Shown: in pieces, positions 18,760 to 26,837 of the stretch
How the letters are laid out: the number at the start of each line of letters is the position of its first letter
How positions within the stretch are numbered: the first letter of the stretch is position 1
Origin: Chloroflexota bacterium
Lineage (GTDB): Bacteria; Chloroflexota; Anaerolineae; Anaerolineales; Villigracilaceae
Assembly: GCA_024224815.1 (NCBI GenBank)
Contig: JAAENC010000140.1
Coordinates: 1-48,752, forward strand
DNA: 48,752 bases
Direction: 5' to 3'
Translations under genes and position numbers: made by a program
The notes under the pieces: model-generated
The model's input: the letters and a program-made list of their open reading frames with translations, nothing else
Databases searched by the model: none
What the model was told of the DNA's origin: nothing

Positions 18760-19326
18760 TCAAAGCTGGTCCAACACATCTTCTGCTGAAGGCTCTAATA
18801 TCTCAATCGACAAAATTCTTTCCAATAAATATTTTTTGTGTCGAGGGGTGTAATAAACTCTATAAGATCTTCCCAATTCCAAAGTCTCACGATATTCATA
18901 CTTCCCAGAAAATATCATGTCGCCAATAAGAAACCCTCTCGCCCGACGTGAATTCGGTAATGGTTTATATTCCCCTAATACAGTTCTGACTTCTCCAACT
19001 CTTACAGGTAGCATAGTTAGGCGATAAACTAACCCCGAAAAAAGTGTTACAAAAAAATAATACAATAATGAATACACCCCCCAAGAAACCAAAGAAATAT
19101 TATCAGGCACGTCAGTAGCCAAGAGAGCTATGAAAAGAAACCCTGAAAAAAAGAGCCATATAAATGGCTCAAGGCCATCAATGCGGAACATCTCTTTTTG
19201 TTTTTCACTCAACTTCCCTGCCCTATTACACAGCATGTCTTCTTTGTTGAAGGAAAAAAATGACATAAGCTTTTTTTCCGTATCGGGAGTTTCTTTCATC
19301 TTGGTTTCTTCTTGCATATGTTTCAC
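18760..19326 (-). CDS. Two-helix membrane protein, unknown function
   Basis: A protein of 188 residues on the strand opposite to its surroundings. Two hydrophobic segments (about residues 53-71 and 79-103) are followed by a soluble domain with strands such as V-R-V-G-E-V-R-T-V and R-V-Y-Y-T-P-R-H-K-K-Y-L-L. I took the GTG at 19326, which has AGGGA five bases upstream; the ATG at 19317 is an alternative. The layout (two helices, then a small beta-rich domain) resembles the protein at 5379, but I see no clear sequence match. AT-rich. Confidence 0.55.
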   Translation of the reverse strand: MKHMQEETKMKETPDTEKKLMSFFSFNKEDMLCNRAGKLSEKQKEMFRIDGLEPFIWLFFSGFLFIALLATDVPDNISLVSWGVYSLLYYFFVTLFSGLVYRLTMLPVRVGEVRTVLGEYKPLPNSRRARGFLIGDMIFSGKYEYRETLELGRSYRVYYTPRHKKYLLERILSIEILEPSAEDVLDQL

Positions 19327-19520
19327 AATATTCCCTTGTCTAATTTCATATTATTATAAAAGAAAAGCCCACCTTACTCACATAAAAAACGCCGATACCT
19401 TCATTTCAATGTTTTGATTTGCTCAGGAAAATAACTCAGGGAATGGTCTAAGAATCTATAAGGCAGCCCGGCCTAATGCGCTTGCCCTTTTTCTTTGTGG
19501 ATAGAGTAAAATTCCTTCCT

Positions 19521-20159
19521 ATGAAAAAAGAAATCTGGCTAATCCGCCACGGTCAAAGTGAAGCCAATGCAGGACTAAAAAGTAGCGACCCAGCGGCAGT
19601 TCCTCTAACGCCAAAAGGTCAGGAGCAGGCTAAAAAAGTTAGCCTGACAATACCAAAAACCCCGGACCAGATCCTTTATTCGCCTTTTATCCGAACGCAG
19701 GAAACTGCTAAGCCGACCTTGGAACGTTTCCCTTCGGTTGCGGTCAAGGAATGGCCGATACAAGAGTTTACCTACCTTTCTCCGGCTTTGTGCAAAGATA
19801 TGACGGCATTAGAGCGTCGACCAATGAGAGAAAAATATTGGGAAAGAAATGACCCCAATTATATTCATGGCGAAGGCGCAGAATCATTCGCCGATCTGCT
19901 TGGCCGAACGAAAGACGCTTTTGACCGTATGAAAGAGCTTCAGAGCGAATTTGTTTTAGTTTTTGGGCATGGACAATTTATGCGTACTCTTCTATTATCT
20001 CTATTGCTGAATTCATTCTCCCCAACTCCAGAGCTAATGCGCAAACTATACTTATTTAATGACGTTTTCAAAATCCCAAATTGTGCCATGATTAAAATGA
20101 CATTTCATGACCAACAAGCTTTTTTTAGCGGCTTGATTACAGATCACCTTGAAGAATAA
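19521..20159 (+). CDS. Histidine phosphatase (phosphoglycerate-mutase-like) family protein
   Basis: A cytosolic phosphatase/mutase-superfamily protein of 212 residues. The catalytic R-H-G is at residues 9-11 (L-I-R-H-G-Q-S-E-A-N); the second Arg lies in S-P-F-I-R-T-Q-E-T, the acid residue in the segment near 85-115, and the second catalytic His in V-F-G-H-G-Q-F. Start at the ATG at 19521; a longer reading frame upstream has no support. One base separates its stop from the ATG of the next gene, so the two are co-translated. The substrate is unknown; being next to a polysaccharide gene, a sugar phosphate is possible. Confidence 0.85.
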   Translation: MKKEIWLIRHGQSEANAGLKSSDPAAVPLTPKGQEQAKKVSLTIPKTPDQILYSPFIRTQETAKPTLERFPSVAVKEWPIQEFTYLSPALCKDMTALERRPMREKYWERNDPNYIHGEGAESFADLLGRTKDAFDRMKELQSEFVLVFGHGQFMRTLLLSLLLNSFSPTPELMRKLYLFNDVFKIPNCAMIKMTFHDQQAFFSGLITDHLEE

Positions 20160-20160
20160 A

Positions 20161-21768
20161 ATGCTTTCTAAACTTTCCAATTTCTATACTCAAAATATTC
20201 AACGCCGACTCACCCGCCATCTTAACAATCTCCAAATTTGGAAGATGGCGCGTCGTGTTGCCAAATCCGTTCCTGCCGCCGAGGGCGCGCCCGTCATCTT
20301 TTTCAAAGCCTCCTCCGGCGTGGACGATCTCTCCTGGAACGCCGCCTTTCACCTGCTCACCTCGTGGGCTTTTCGTTTGCAGGGCATCCCCGTCCGGTTT
20401 TTTGCCTGCAAAAACGGCATGACCCATTGCGTGCTCGGTACAAATCGCGACAACGTCAAGCAAAAGCCCCCCTGCGCTTCCTGCACTTATCAATCGAAAA
20501 CGCTCTACACGGGCGCAGATGCACAAACTTTCTCTTTTAATGCGGATGAAGAACTGGATCGCTCGTTATTCAACTTGCCACTCCCCGAATTAATGGATTT
20601 TAAATTCAACGGGATACCGCTAGGGCAGCTCTGTCTACCCGGCTTGCGTTGGATTCTACGCAGGCACCATCTCAACGATGATGAGCCAACTCGTTATCTG
20701 CTCCGAGAATATATCCGCTCTGCGTGGAATATTGCTCAGGAATTCGAATCGCTTATTAAAGAGACTCAGCCTCGGGCTGTGGTCGTTTTTAACGGGCAAA
20801 TGTATCCCGAAGCGACTGCAAAATTTATAGCACGCAAGCACGGGATACGAGCGCTCACACACGAAGTTGGTCTACGCCCAAAAACGGTCTTTTTCACCGA
20901 AGGCGAAGCGACAGCCTATCCGCTCCACATCCCCGATGAGTTTGAATTGAACGATGCCCAAAATGCCCGTCTCGACGACTATCTCTCGAAGCGCTTTCAG
21001 GGTGATTTCACAATGGCGGGGATGAAGTTCTGGTCTGATATGAGGGGTTTGGACGAAGAATTTTTGGCAAAGGCGGCGGAATTCAAGCAGATCGTACCGA
21101 TTTTTACCAATGTCATTTTCGATACCAGCCAGCCGCACGCCAACACTGTTTTTGGAGATATGTTCACTTGGTTGGATGAGGTGCTGTGGATTATTAGAAT
21201 GCACCCCGAAACACTTTTTGTGATCCGCGCCCACCCAGATGAGACTCGTCTTCGCAAAGCCAGCCTTGAAACAGTTGAAGGTTGGTATCACTATCGCGAA
21301 GCTTATTGGGATGAAAATGTTATTTTCGTGCCCCCACAGGAGACATTGAGTTCATACGAGCTAATCCAGCGCGCAAAATTCACGATGATCTACAACTCGA
21401 CCATCGGCATGGAAGCCTCGATTATGGGCGAGCCTGTACTCTGTGCGGGCAAAGCGCGCTTTACGCAATACCCGACCGTTTTCTTCCCCCAAAGTGTGGA
21501 AGCGTATAAAGAAAAACTCGAAGAGTTCTTGAATGCTGAGAGTATCGAAGTCCCCGCTGAGTTCAAGCGCAATGCTCGCCAATTTTTATATTATCAATTG
21601 TATTTTTCTTCGCTGCCCTTTGGCGAATATCTCGAGACGGGCATCCGTACTTCTCATGGATTGTTGAAAGATTTTGATCTTGAACGCCTTTTGCCTGAAA
21701 ATTCTCCCACGATTAAGGTGATTTTAGATGGGGTGCTGAACAATGGGGATTTCTTGTTGAAGGAATGA
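20161..21768 (+). CDS. Putative GT-B-fold capsule/polysaccharide biosynthesis protein
   Basis: A protein of 535 residues that I assign only broadly. Its C-terminal half has V-I-R-A-H-P-D-E and then I-Y-N-S-T-I-G-M-E-A-S-I-M-G-E-P-V, the pair of motifs seen in capsule biosynthesis transferases and CDP-glycerol-type transferases. The N-terminal half contains a C-A-S-C pair near residue 105, followed by a Tyr-rich stretch. The motif order matches the protein at 2283, although overall similarity looks low, so the region begins and ends with related enzymes. The ATG follows the previous stop by one base; an upstream TTG overlaps the previous gene and was not chosen. Confidence 0.65.
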   Translation: MLSKLSNFYTQNIQRRLTRHLNNLQIWKMARRVAKSVPAAEGAPVIFFKASSGVDDLSWNAAFHLLTSWAFRLQGIPVRFFACKNGMTHCVLGTNRDNVKQKPPCASCTYQSKTLYTGADAQTFSFNADEELDRSLFNLPLPELMDFKFNGIPLGQLCLPGLRWILRRHHLNDDEPTRYLLREYIRSAWNIAQEFESLIKETQPRAVVVFNGQMYPEATAKFIARKHGIRALTHEVGLRPKTVFFTEGEATAYPLHIPDEFELNDAQNARLDDYLSKRFQGDFTMAGMKFWSDMRGLDEEFLAKAAEFKQIVPIFTNVIFDTSQPHANTVFGDMFTWLDEVLWIIRMHPETLFVIRAHPDETRLRKASLETVEGWYHYREAYWDENVIFVPPQETLSSYELIQRAKFTMIYNSTIGMEASIMGEPVLCAGKARFTQYPTVFFPQSVEAYKEKLEEFLNAESIEVPAEFKRNARQFLYYQLYFSSLPFGEYLETGIRTSHGLLKDFDLERLLPENSPTIKVILDGVLNNGDFLLKE

Positions 21769-21788
21769 AAAGCTTCTACTTTAGGGTT

Positions 21789-21888
21789 GAATTTGCGAGC
21801 GAAGCGAAGCAATCTCATCAAATTCAAAGAGAGCTATATTCATGAGACTGCCACGTCGGACTGCCGCCCTTCTCGCAGAATCACCCTA
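21789..21888. repeat. Degenerate copy of the TTGCGAGG...GCAATC repeat
   Basis: Left part TTGCGAGCGAAGCGAAGCAATCTC and right part with GAGACTGCC and CTTCTCGCAGAA form an imperfect inverted repeat that resembles the elements at 34891, 40660 and 43043. It fills most of the gap before the gene at 21910. Confidence 0.45.
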
Positions 21889-21909
21889 TTAGGTAGGTAA
21901 ATAAGAATA

Positions 21910-22482
21910 ATGCTAAAACGATTTGGACTGACAGTTTTATTAAGTGTTCTTGGAGGGGTTTTAGGCCTTGCGTTGGCTATCGCTTTTATTTGGGGGTGGT
22001 TTACGTCCGCTTGGGAGCGGGTTGAAGCGCCACCAGAGCCAATTTCCAGATTAATGTTAATTGAACGTGAGCAAGTTTGGGTGGAGAGCGAATCGGGGGT
22101 TTTTTATCAGTATAACTCTGCTGAGGGTTGCCAATCCGATTGTTGGGATGCTGTTGAGCAAATCCCGGAGATAATCCCATCTGACGATGCTGACCATTTT
22201 GATGTTAAAGACACAACTTGCTCGCCAACATTGCCTTTATTTGGTGTTGAAGAAAAAATAGAGCAGTGTCATGTGGAGATGTGGGCAAATAAAAGCTATG
22301 TTTTTGCTTTGCAAAAAGATGGGGAGCTTTATTTTTGGCAAAGCGCAGTTTATGGCGAGTGGCTTGTGATTGAGTTATTTTTCGGTCTCTGTGGCGGGGC
22401 AATTTTCTTTTCGATACCGGCCTTCTTTTTTGTTCTTTTGCCGGGGGTAGTGAAGAGATTTTCTGAAAGATCGAAGGAATAG
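21910..22482 (+). CDS. Membrane protein with external domain between two helices
   Basis: A protein of 190 residues with one hydrophobic segment near each end (about 5-30 and 155-180). The roughly 125 residues between them contain four Cys in pairs (C-Q-S-D-C and later C-S-P...E-Q-C), compatible with disulfides outside the membrane. No known family recognised. It converges on the small gene at 22487 with a 4-base gap. Confidence 0.5.
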   Translation: MLKRFGLTVLLSVLGGVLGLALAIAFIWGWFTSAWERVEAPPEPISRLMLIEREQVWVESESGVFYQYNSAEGCQSDCWDAVEQIPEIIPSDDADHFDVKDTTCSPTLPLFGVEEKIEQCHVEMWANKSYVFALQKDGELYFWQSAVYGEWLVIELFFGLCGGAIFFSIPAFFFVLLPGVVKRFSERSKE

Positions 22483-22486
22483 CGGA

Positions 22487-22717
22487 CTATTCTTTTAATG
22501 TAGCGAGTCCTTTTTCTGTTATTTTATAACCATCTCGCATAAGGCCTGCTTTTTTCACTAATTTCTTTTTGAGCAAAGGTTTTGCAATTCGGTTTGTAAA
22601 GGTCGGTGCCATCGGCGTAAGGGGCTGACCGAATCCTTTCACGATATGGACATATGTTTTCCTGCGTCCATCGGCCAGAATTTGCAGAAATTTGATTTCT
22701 TCTATAGAAAGTTTCAT
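22487..22717 (-). CDS. Small winged-helix-like protein
   Basis: A 76-residue basic protein, probably a DNA-binding winged helix: helix (I-E-E-I-K-F-L-Q-I-L-A), a putative recognition helix (T-N-R-I-A-K-P-L-L-K-K-K-L-V), then a wing-like Y-K-I-T-E-K-G-L-A-T-L, common in MarR- and PadR-like proteins. Its ATG has a strong ribosome binding site (GGAGG, 6 bases upstream). It has no sensing domain. The target is unknown. Confidence 0.65.
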   Translation of the reverse strand: MKLSIEEIKFLQILADGRRKTYVHIVKGFGQPLTPMAPTFTNRIAKPLLKKKLVKKAGLMRDGYKITEKGLATLKE

Positions 22718-22771
22718 AATTTACCTCCATAAAGAGCATACAACAGGCAAGCAATAAATACAATTAAATAG

Positions 22772-22802
22772 AAAGCGACAGGCAATATTTGCCTGTCGCT
22801 TT
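22772..22802 (-). terminator. Hairpin downstream of the PilZ gene
   Basis: A perfect 13-bp stem (22772-22784 with 22790-22802) with a 5-nt loop, 21 bases after the PilZ gene stop in its direction. In the minus direction it is followed by a modest T-rich run, so termination is likely but not certain. Confidence 0.6.
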
Positions 22803-22823
22803 GTGTTTATCAAGATTTTTTTA

Positions 22824-23189
22824 TTATATATGCCGAAAATGATAGCGTTCTAAAAGTTTTGCTATCAGCTCTGCTTCTTCGCCTTGTAGGTTTGTGAATT
22901 CAAAGCCAATCTCATAGTTGTCAGGATTTTCTGAGATTTTATTGCAACTCGCAACCTTTGCCGCAACACTTACCTCCTTGGCCATTACCCCAAGGAGATC
23001 GTTTGGAAGTTCAATAGATAAGGCGACATCTGTACCAATATCCAACTTTTTCTTTCCGCTTATGCGTGCCCCACTCATTGTTAGGTCACGCAAATAGCCC
23101 AGTAATTTCCCACGCTTCGCATCATAGACCAATGTAAATGTCACTATAAGTTTACGTGCTTCTTTTCTTCGGTTGCTATAATCGACCAT
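22824..23189 (-). CDS. PilZ domain protein (probable c-di-GMP receptor)
   Basis: A single-domain protein of 121 residues. The c-di-GMP-binding motifs are an Arg pair at the N-terminus (N-R-R-K-E-A-R, about residues 6-12) and D-L-T-M-S-G-A-R-I, the D/N-x-S/T-x-x-G motif. The ATG at 23189 has AGGAGG six bases upstream; a longer frame has no such site. The protein would bind the second messenger and act on a partner. No diguanylate cyclase or phosphodiesterase gene is in the window. Confidence 0.85.
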   Translation of the reverse strand: MVDYSNRRKEARKLIVTFTLVYDAKRGKLLGYLRDLTMSGARISGKKKLDIGTDVALSIELPNDLLGVMAKEVSVAAKVASCNKISENPDNYEIGFEFTNLQGEEAELIAKLLERYHFRHI

Positions 23190-23262
23190 GGGATCCTCCT
23201 GTTTTTTTCTATATTTCATTGTAGCAGAAATCTTAAGAGACTGTTTAATAAGTCTGAACGAG

Positions 23263-23360
23263 GGAGTGCGTCGCACCTAATTTGACGAGAAAAATGCCTG
23301 GAGATGGGCTTTTTGCCATTTCATCAGCAGAATGCCCATCGTTTAGGTGCGACGCACTCC
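23263..23360. repeat. 98-bp nested inverted repeat (MITE-like)
   Basis: Perfect 18-bp terminal inverted repeats (23263-23280, GGAGTGCGTCGCACCTAA, and 23343-23360) enclose an inner inverted repeat GATGGGC...GCCCATC. It lies between the PilZ and lipoprotein genes and ends just before the lipoprotein stop. The arms share the GTGCG...GCACCT core of the element at 16693-16776. Confidence 0.75.
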
Positions 23361-23367
23361 TTCTATA

Positions 23368-24384
23368 CTAAGGATTAACGCCCGTAAGGATCTGTCCGGC
23401 TTGCAGTTGGTTAAGAATCTCTTGCGCATCAGCTTGTTTTCCGGCATCAAGATGTTCGGGGTTAACATCTGCCAAAATTAGCGGAGATGTCACGTTTACC
23501 CCACCTGCGCCAGCGACCAATTGCGGCCAAGTCGTTTGGATAGCGTGAATCACATCGGGTTGGATGGTTGCGACCCAATTTCCATATTTTCTCCCAGGAG
23601 AAAGATCGCTAACGATCAAAGTCCCGCTGCTCGAGAGATATGTGAGCAGTTCAGGGGTGGCAAATTGGGGGGATACATACATCGTCTCGACCGTGTGGTT
23701 GACAAGGTAGTCGGCGTAAGCGTTATATTCGTTAAGGGGCGCGTCTGCCGGTACCTCGACGAAAAGCGGGTAATCGTTAAATGGGCCTGCCCAAGGCTGA
23801 CAAAGCCCACAATAATATTCTTGTCCCTTGCGAAAAGCCGCAAGCATAACTTGCCCGACAGGATCGTCTTTAGGGACCATTAACCCGGTATGGTAATCAA
23901 CCGTGATCATTGCACCGATATAGCCAGAGAGAAAGGCTGCAATATCGGGGCGTTCTGTATTTGCGAGAACGCTCAAATTGCCGCCTGCAATCATCTCGGG
24001 GATGTTAACAGAGAGAAATTGCGCTTGGGGCGCGGCAGGAGCTAAATCCATTAGCCCAGGGTCGGGGGGGAGCGCGATAACAACGCGCAGCGATGGTTCA
24101 AGGTCTTCCAGTGTGAGCGTATTTCGGACTTGAAAACGCATCCCTGCACTTTGAGCAAGATCGTAAACGAGGGTTTGGTAAATGTCGGAGGTTTCCTGAT
24201 CCATTTCGGTGGGGACGATGAGCAGCGCGAGGGGGATTTCGGGTGTGGGGGTTAGTGTGGGTTCCGGTAAAGGTGTTTCAGTGGGAGCAAGCGTAGGGAC
24301 TTGAGTCGGTTCCGTTGGGGCGGAGCCGCCACATCCGGCTACGAGGAAGGCCATCAATAAAATTAGGATAAGTTGTTTTTTCAT
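23368..24384 (-). CDS. Lipoprotein with substrate-binding-protein-like domain
   Basis: Exported lipoprotein of 338 residues. The signal peptide ends in L-V-A-G-C with the Cys at residue 18, followed by a Thr/Pro linker up to about residue 48. The rest alternates hydrophobic strands and helices (L-A-L-L-I-V-P-T, L-R-V-V-I-A-L-P, G-T-L-I-V-S-D), like type I periplasmic binding proteins of the BMP/sugar-binding type, but I see no decisive motif. No permease or ATPase genes are adjacent. The ATG has an AAGGAG ribosome binding site. Confidence 0.65.
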   Translation of the reverse strand: MKKQLILILLMAFLVAGCGGSAPTEPTQVPTLAPTETPLPEPTLTPTPEIPLALLIVPTEMDQETSDIYQTLVYDLAQSAGMRFQVRNTLTLEDLEPSLRVVIALPPDPGLMDLAPAAPQAQFLSVNIPEMIAGGNLSVLANTERPDIAAFLSGYIGAMITVDYHTGLMVPKDDPVGQVMLAAFRKGQEYYCGLCQPWAGPFNDYPLFVEVPADAPLNEYNAYADYLVNHTVETMYVSPQFATPELLTYLSSSGTLIVSDLSPGRKYGNWVATIQPDVIHAIQTTWPQLVAGAGGVNVTSPLILADVNPEHLDAGKQADAQEILNQLQAGQILTGVNP

Positions 24385-24442
24385 AAAGATTTCTCCTTTG
24401 GTTCTTTTCCTGAATTTTACTTCATAGATGCTTTTAAAAGAA

Positions 24443-24471
24443 TAACCCGCTCTTTTTCTAAGAGCGGGTTA
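24443..24471 (-). terminator. Terminator of the small heat shock gene
   Basis: A 12-bp perfect stem (24443-24454 with 24460-24471) with a 5-nt loop. In the minus direction it is followed by a T-rich run and lies 17 bases after the Hsp20 stop. Confidence 0.75.
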
Positions 24472-24488
24472 TGTGGGGCAATAAAAAC

Positions 24489-24875
24489 TTATTTTGCCAA
24501 AATTTTGATCTGTTTAGGGCGGGCTGACTCGACCTTGGGCAGGCTGAGGGTCAAAACGCCGTTTGTAATCTTGGCTTCTACTTTTTCGGCGTCTACCTCG
24601 TTGGGGAGGCGCAAGGTGCGTATAAATTTGCCTTCGGGTAGTTCGCGCAGGAGGTGCTCTCCGTCAGATGTTTTGTATTCGCCTTCGATACGGACGACAT
24701 TGTCGAGTACCTGAATATTAAGATCATCTGCGCTCAGGCCGGGAACAACGGTGGTGAGGGTGTAGTTTTCGTCTTCTTCGCGAATATCAACGCGTAAAGT
24801 AAAAGCATTATTTTGGGCAGCCATGCGGCGCATCATATTGCGGCGGTGGGCATAAGGTCGGATATAGTAACTCAT
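24489..24875 (-). CDS. Hsp20/alpha-crystallin small heat shock protein
   Basis: ATP-independent holdase chaperone of 128 residues that keeps unfolded proteins soluble. The alpha-crystallin domain spans about residues 25-118, with T-V-V-P-G-L-S-A-D-D-L near 43 and the family's G-V-L-T-L-S-L-P-K near residue 108. The N-terminal arm is short and Arg/Met-rich. The C-terminal tail has I-K-I near the end, where the I-x-I/V oligomerisation motif is usually found. The ATG has an AAGGAG ribosome binding site. No CIRCE or clear heat shock promoter was identified upstream. It has its own terminator. Confidence 0.92.
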   Translation of the reverse strand: MSYYIRPYAHRRNMMRRMAAQNNAFTLRVDIREEDENYTLTTVVPGLSADDLNIQVLDNVVRIEGEYKTSDGEHLLRELPEGKFIRTLRLPNEVDAEKVEAKITNGVLTLSLPKVESARPKQIKILAK

Positions 24876-24990
24876 TTTTTGTCTCCTTTATTTTGGGATA
24901 CTATTAAAGTTTCAGTGTGCATATAATATCCGTCGTGTATTAGAAAAAAGAAAACAAAAGATTTAAATTTTATAAGAGTGATGAGAAAGA

Positions 24991-25020
24991 AAAAACCGAG
25001 AATGAAAATTCTCGGTTTTT
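24991..25020. terminator. Bidirectional terminator between Rrf2 and Hsp20 genes
   Basis: A perfect 13-bp stem (24991-25003 with 25008-25020) with a GAAA loop and A/T-runs at both ends. In the minus direction it ends the Rrf2-type transcript, whose stop codon is 33 bases away. Confidence 0.85.
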
Positions 25021-25053
25021 CGTTTCTAAATAAAATTATGTGCTTTTGCTAGA

Positions 25054-25464
25054 CTAGCTTGTTTCTTTTCCTACAAATTGTGCAAAATTAGCGTTGCCAA
25101 GACGTTCCACAAGATCGCGTTGTGCATCTTGCCAAATAGAGACAAGAGGACAATCATTTGAGAAAGCACACATACCATCGGAGTGGGCGCATTCGTTTAA
25201 GCGAATAGGGCCGTCGATGGCTTCGACAACTTCGAGGAGGGTAATCTCTTCAGAGTTGCGAGCCAGCGTAACGCCACCGCGTGCGCCGCGTGAAGTATGA
25301 AGTAGCCCGGCTATAGAGAGTTGAGAAACAATTTTCGCTAAAAAAGAGGGGGGGATATGTTGATCTTCTGCGATTGTACTTGTTGCGGCACGATTGCCCA
25401 TCCCTAAACGTGAGAGGTATAAAACAGCGCGCACTGCATAGTCTGCTTGTCTGGTGATTTGCAT
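25054..25464 (-). CDS. Rrf2 family transcriptional regulator, probably [Fe-S]-binding
   Basis: A 136-residue DNA-binding regulator. The winged helix lies at residues 1-70 (Y-A-V-R-A-V-L-Y-L, then P-P-S-F-L-A-K-I-V-S-Q-L as recognition helix, then the R-G-A-R-G-G wing). Three cysteines at 92, 99 and 105 match the spacing of [Fe-S]-coordinating IscR and NsrR proteins. It probably senses redox stress, nitric oxide or Fe-S status. No isc or suf genes are in the window, so its targets are unknown. The start has an AAGGA ribosome binding site. Confidence 0.9.
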   Translation of the reverse strand: MQITRQADYAVRAVLYLSRLGMGNRAATSTIAEDQHIPPSFLAKIVSQLSIAGLLHTSRGARGGVTLARNSEEITLLEVVEAIDGPIRLNECAHSDGMCAFSNDCPLVSIWQDAQRDLVERLGNANFAQFVGKETS

Positions 25465-25814
25465 AATTTTTCCTTTATAAAATTAGGGTAATCTATACCA
25501 ATAATACTTTAAACCCCTGATTTGTCGTAGTGAAGGACATCATCTCTAAATATGACCTTTTACTCCGAATTAGATGGTTTTTGCAGTATAGCGTGATCAA
25601 AACGATAAATCGGCATGAATACAAGGATTAGTAGGATTTTCGCTCTAAAGATCGAAAAAGGCTCAGAGGGGATTTGTAATCCCCTTATTCGTGAAAGAAT
25701 TGCTGGATTACAAATCTAGCTAGAGCACAAGGAGTGAAAGTCCTAATTAGTATTCATGCCGATCTACGATTTCTTCTTTTCAAGAAGCCGTTTGTATAGA
25801 AGTTAGCAGGGCAC
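25465..25814. other. 350-bp gene-free stretch dominated by a long hairpin element
   Basis: No coding region is supported. The main content is the inverted-repeat element at 25609-25763. The promoter of the Rrf2 gene should lie in the part adjoining 25465, but I saw no convincing consensus there. Confidence 0.5.
25609..25763. repeat. 155-bp long-hairpin element
   Basis: Perfect 14-bp ends (25609-25622, ATCGGCATGAATAC, and its reverse complement at 25750-25763) enclose further partly paired arms (TAGGATTTTCGCTCT against GAGCACAAGGAGTGAAAGTCCTA). In the centre is a short palindrome, GGGGATTTGTAATCCCC (25669-25684). Either a MITE-like element or a structured transcript. Confidence 0.6.
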
Positions 25815-26234
25815 TTACTCTTCGTCAGGCAAGCCGCTGGGTTGCTCGAAGTGGATCACTTCGCCGTGGACATTGACGACGATCTTAAATCCCATCATGC
25901 CCATATAACTGCGTCCTTCAGCAGGGATACCGAGATTGAGTATTTTCTCAAATTCTTCGTCGATATTTTCGAGTTGTTTTTGGATCATTGCGCGTGAGAA
26001 AATATCATCTTGGCCGAGCATCTTGGCCGTTTGCTCGCCTAGAATATCTTCGTGCCCGTCAATTTGCTCGCGCATTTTATCCAAGATCTGGCGGTCAATT
26101 TTTTCGGCGGGAATATGACGGCGAAAACCATTATCATCTACAACATAGCAGGGTTCAGAGCCGACCATTGCGCTTTCTACTGCGCGGTCAAATTCATCCA
26201 CAACGAGACCAGCGAAAAGGGGAGCTTTAGCCAT
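25815..26234 (-). CDS. Conserved-looking hypothetical protein
   Basis: An acidic soluble protein of 139 residues with no family I recognise. It contains a central predicted coiled helix rich in Glu, Lys and Ile (about residues 45-100) and strand-rich ends, including F-K-I-V-V-N-V-H-G-E-V-I-H-F-E. It starts one base after the stop of the LURP-one gene, so it should be in the same transcript. Confidence 0.6.
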   Translation of the reverse strand: MAKAPLFAGLVVDEFDRAVESAMVGSEPCYVVDDNGFRRHIPAEKIDRQILDKMREQIDGHEDILGEQTAKMLGQDDIFSRAMIQKQLENIDEEFEKILNLGIPAEGRSYMGMMGFKIVVNVHGEVIHFEQPSGLPDEE

Positions 26235-26235
26235 T

Positions 26236-26811
26236 TTAGGATTGTCTTCCTTCTACGGCTGCGAGCAATATCCCTGCTGCGATGCCGAGGCGGCGGTCGA
26301 GTTGATTGGCGGTATCCATGCTGAAATCCAGATCAAGTTCGTAGCGAAATGGGTTGAAGCGCTGTTTTAGGTCAGCGACAACGCTTTGGCCAATACTAAT
26401 ATCATAATTTTGGGGGACAAGCGAGACAAGAAGACGGCGAACAAGGGCTAATCCCATGCTGTCTTCAAAGAGAGAGCCAATAATTTGCCCTGCGGGGTTT
26501 AAGACTTCCCATTCATCACGGAGCATAGATTTTAATCCTTTACGGCGAAGGGTACCAACGTGCTCATTATTGCTTGCATCGACTACATCGTAAGCGGCAG
26601 AAAAGTCTACAATTTGGCGCGCTTTTACGGTAAGAATCTCCTGTGTTTTGCTTTGGTCGGCATATACGCGAATATCTTCGCGCAGCTTGAACATTTTCTG
26701 TTCGCTGAATAAGATCATATTTCCGCTGGGGTCATAGAAACGGAATGTGCCCTTTAGGGCAATAGCTTGTCGTTTGAGTAGATATTTATTGTGCATAAAA
26801 GCTGAATGCAT
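26236..26811 (-). CDS. LURP-one-related (tubby-like fold) protein
   Basis: A 191-residue protein that matches, by eye, the LURP-one/scramblase-like family. The pattern is: N-terminal K-Y-L-L-K-R-Q, then Y-D-P-S-G-N, then Y-D-V-V-D-A-S-N-N-E-H-V-G-T-L-R-R-K with a W-E-V-L-N-P-A-G-Q-I-I-G-S-L-F-E-D-S repeat of the same strand pattern. These proteins form a beta barrel around a central hydrophobic helix; their bacterial role is not established. The ATG at 26811 has an AGGAG ribosome binding site. Confidence 0.75.
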   Translation of the reverse strand: MHSAFMHNKYLLKRQAIALKGTFRFYDPSGNMILFSEQKMFKLREDIRVYADQSKTQEILTVKARQIVDFSAAYDVVDASNNEHVGTLRRKGLKSMLRDEWEVLNPAGQIIGSLFEDSMGLALVRRLLVSLVPQNYDISIGQSVVADLKQRFNPFRYELDLDFSMDTANQLDRRLGIAAGILLAAVEGRQS

Positions 26812-26837
26812 GGTTTTTCTCCTTATTTGCGTTCTTT

